Made by a program: the position numbers and the translations under genes
Shown: piece by piece, positions 6,361 to 6,875 of the stretch
How positions within the stretch are numbered: the stretch's first letter is position 1
Layout: each line of letters begins with the position of its first letter
Source of the DNA: Candidatus Babelota bacterium
GTDB lineage: Bacteria; Babelota; Babeliae; Babelales; Babelaceae
Direction of reading: 5' to 3'
DNA: 6,875 bases
Assembly (NCBI GenBank): GCA_003174035.1
Contig: PRDV01000075.1
Coordinates: 1-6,875, forward strand
The notes under the pieces: generated by a model
Seen by the model: only the letters and a program-made list of their open reading frames with translations
Database searches by the model: none
What the model was told of the DNA's origin: nothing

Positions 6361-6389
6361 ATTATACTTATCATTACTCATCGTAACAA
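6361..6389 (-). promoter_or_regulatory. Strong sigma70-type promoter for the 89-residue Cys-rich gene
   Basis: On the minus strand, TTGTTA (-35; complement of 6384-6389) and a perfect TATAAT (-10; complement of 6361-6366) are separated by 17 bases. Transcription would start near 6354, leaving a leader of about 17 bases that contains the ribosome-binding site. It gives the gene expression independent of the upstream HIT gene. Confidence 0.75.
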
Positions 6390-6450
6390 ATTCTCTATAA
6401 AAAATTCAATAAAATTTACTTTTCCTGGGGTTTTAACATAAAATAGAAGA

Positions 6451-6783
6451 TTAAAAATCAGTAAACTCTTTGCCTGCCAAAAAATGCATATGGAGATGAA
6501 ATACCCGCTGGCCAACGCCATAGCCATTATTAATTAATAATCGGTAATCCTTAGCCTGTGGCGTTTCTTGGGATAACTGTTGCGCTGTAGAGAGAAGCCT
6601 TGAGCCAACACAACAATCATTGAGCTCTTGGAGGTCATTATAGTGATGTTTAGGAATAATAAGATAATGTATGGGCGTCTTGGGGGCGATATCCTTAATA
6701 ACCAGTACATCATCAGTTTCACTGACAATAGTAGCCGGAGCTTTGCGTGCAATTATGGCACAAAATATACAATCAGCCTTCAT
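6451..6783 (-). CDS. HIT-family (histidine triad, HinT-like) nucleotide-binding protein
   Basis: The 110-residue length is normal for the HinT branch. The family cleaves nucleoside phosphoramidates such as AMP-lysine and related nucleotide conjugates in the cytoplasm. The signature H96-L-H98-M-H100 is present near the C-terminus, with H98 as the expected nucleophile. The N-terminus has C5-IF-C8, the usual CIFC, which with histidines may bind zinc in many bacterial members. IAPKTPIHYLIIPKHHY (32-48) and LLINNGYGVGQ (about 82-92) match conserved core strands and the nucleotide-binding loop. The protein ends GKEFTDF, shortly after the triad. The start ATG lies 18 bases after the 3' end of tRNA-Leu on the same strand, with no room for a promoter and no clear Shine-Dalgarno sequence, only a purine-rich AAGAAAAAG. 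Expression therefore probably depends on tRNA transcription and processing. No obvious terminator follows. Confidence 0.93.
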   Translation of the reverse strand: MKADCIFCAIIARKAPATIVSETDDVLVIKDIAPKTPIHYLIIPKHHYNDLQELNDCCVGSRLLSTAQQLSQETPQAKDYRLLINNGYGVGQRVFHLHMHFLAGKEFTDF

Positions 6784-6801
6784 ACACTACTTTTTCTTAA
6801 A

Positions 6802-6875
6802 TGGTGCCGGGGGTCGGACTCGAACCGACACGGTATTGCTACCGCGGGATTTTGAGTCCCGTGCGTCTGCCAATT
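6802..6875 (-). tRNA. tRNA-Leu (anticodon CAA), 5' end cut by the window edge
   Basis: The minus strand reads a class II tRNA from the D-loop onward. The anticodon stem CGGGA/TCCCG (6857-6861 with 6845-6849) closes loop CTCAAAA, with anticodon CAA at 6854-6852, which reads UUG leucine codons. A long variable arm CGGTA-GCAA-TACCG is as expected for leucine. The T stem GTCGG/CCGAC holds loop TTCGAGT. The 3' acceptor strand CCCCGGC is followed by discriminator A and an encoded CCA (6804-6802). The 5' acceptor strand and first half of the D arm, about 13 bases, are outside the window. Confidence 0.95.

Noticed and set aside
6628..6855. Plus-strand frame running through the HIT gene into the tRNA
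   Set aside because: It runs antisense through a clear HIT gene and a tRNA gene.
1..6875. CRISPR array, insertion sequence or phage genes
   Set aside because: No spaced identical repeats, transposase, integrase or phage structural motifs were seen; the repeats present are in-frame protein repeats or short inverted repeats.

Overview
The window (6,875 bases, AT-rich) looks like a piece of chromosome from a host-associated bacterium, probably one living in protists. The best guess is Candidatus Dependentiae (TM6) or a chlamydia-like lineage. This is inference. It rests on a very large protein joining a kinase-like domain, leucine-rich repeats, a Sel1 repeat and a WD40-type propeller, on an OPT-type uptake transporter, and on two small secreted cysteine-rich proteins. 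There is no ribosomal or other marker gene to fix the taxon.

Layout. Positions 1-3014 (+) hold the 3' 1,003 codons of the multidomain gene; the reading frame is open to the left edge, so its start lies outside. A 195-base convergent spacer follows, with a nested inverted repeat just after the stop codon. An OPT-family-like membrane transporter is on the minus strand (3210-4841). A 223-base AT-rich divergent region separates it from a plus-strand secreted Cys/Pro-rich protein with two 25-residue tandem repeats (5065-5469). That region holds a sigma70-like promoter and a perfect 14-bp palindrome near the predicted transcription start. The Cys/Pro-rich gene ends in a very clear intrinsic terminator (15-bp stem). 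A Nudix hydrolase (5604-6071, +) follows and overlaps tail-to-tail by 4 bases with a second small secreted Cys-rich protein (6068-6337, -), which has its own strong promoter. Last come a HIT-family protein (6451-6783, -) and a truncated tRNA-Leu(CAA) (6802-6875, -). The two are so close that the HIT gene is probably transcribed from the tRNA promoter.

How the genes may work together. No operon-level pathway is visible. The common theme is life inside or on a host: a candidate host-directed effector with eukaryote-like repeats, uptake of peptides or metal chelates, and disulfide-rich envelope or exported proteins. Two nucleotide-phosphate enzymes (Nudix, HIT) do general housekeeping of nucleotides. 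The most unusual item is the kinase-like/LRR/Sel1/propeller fusion. Its catalytic loop resembles that of eukaryotic protein kinases, but the usual DFG position reads D-N-D.
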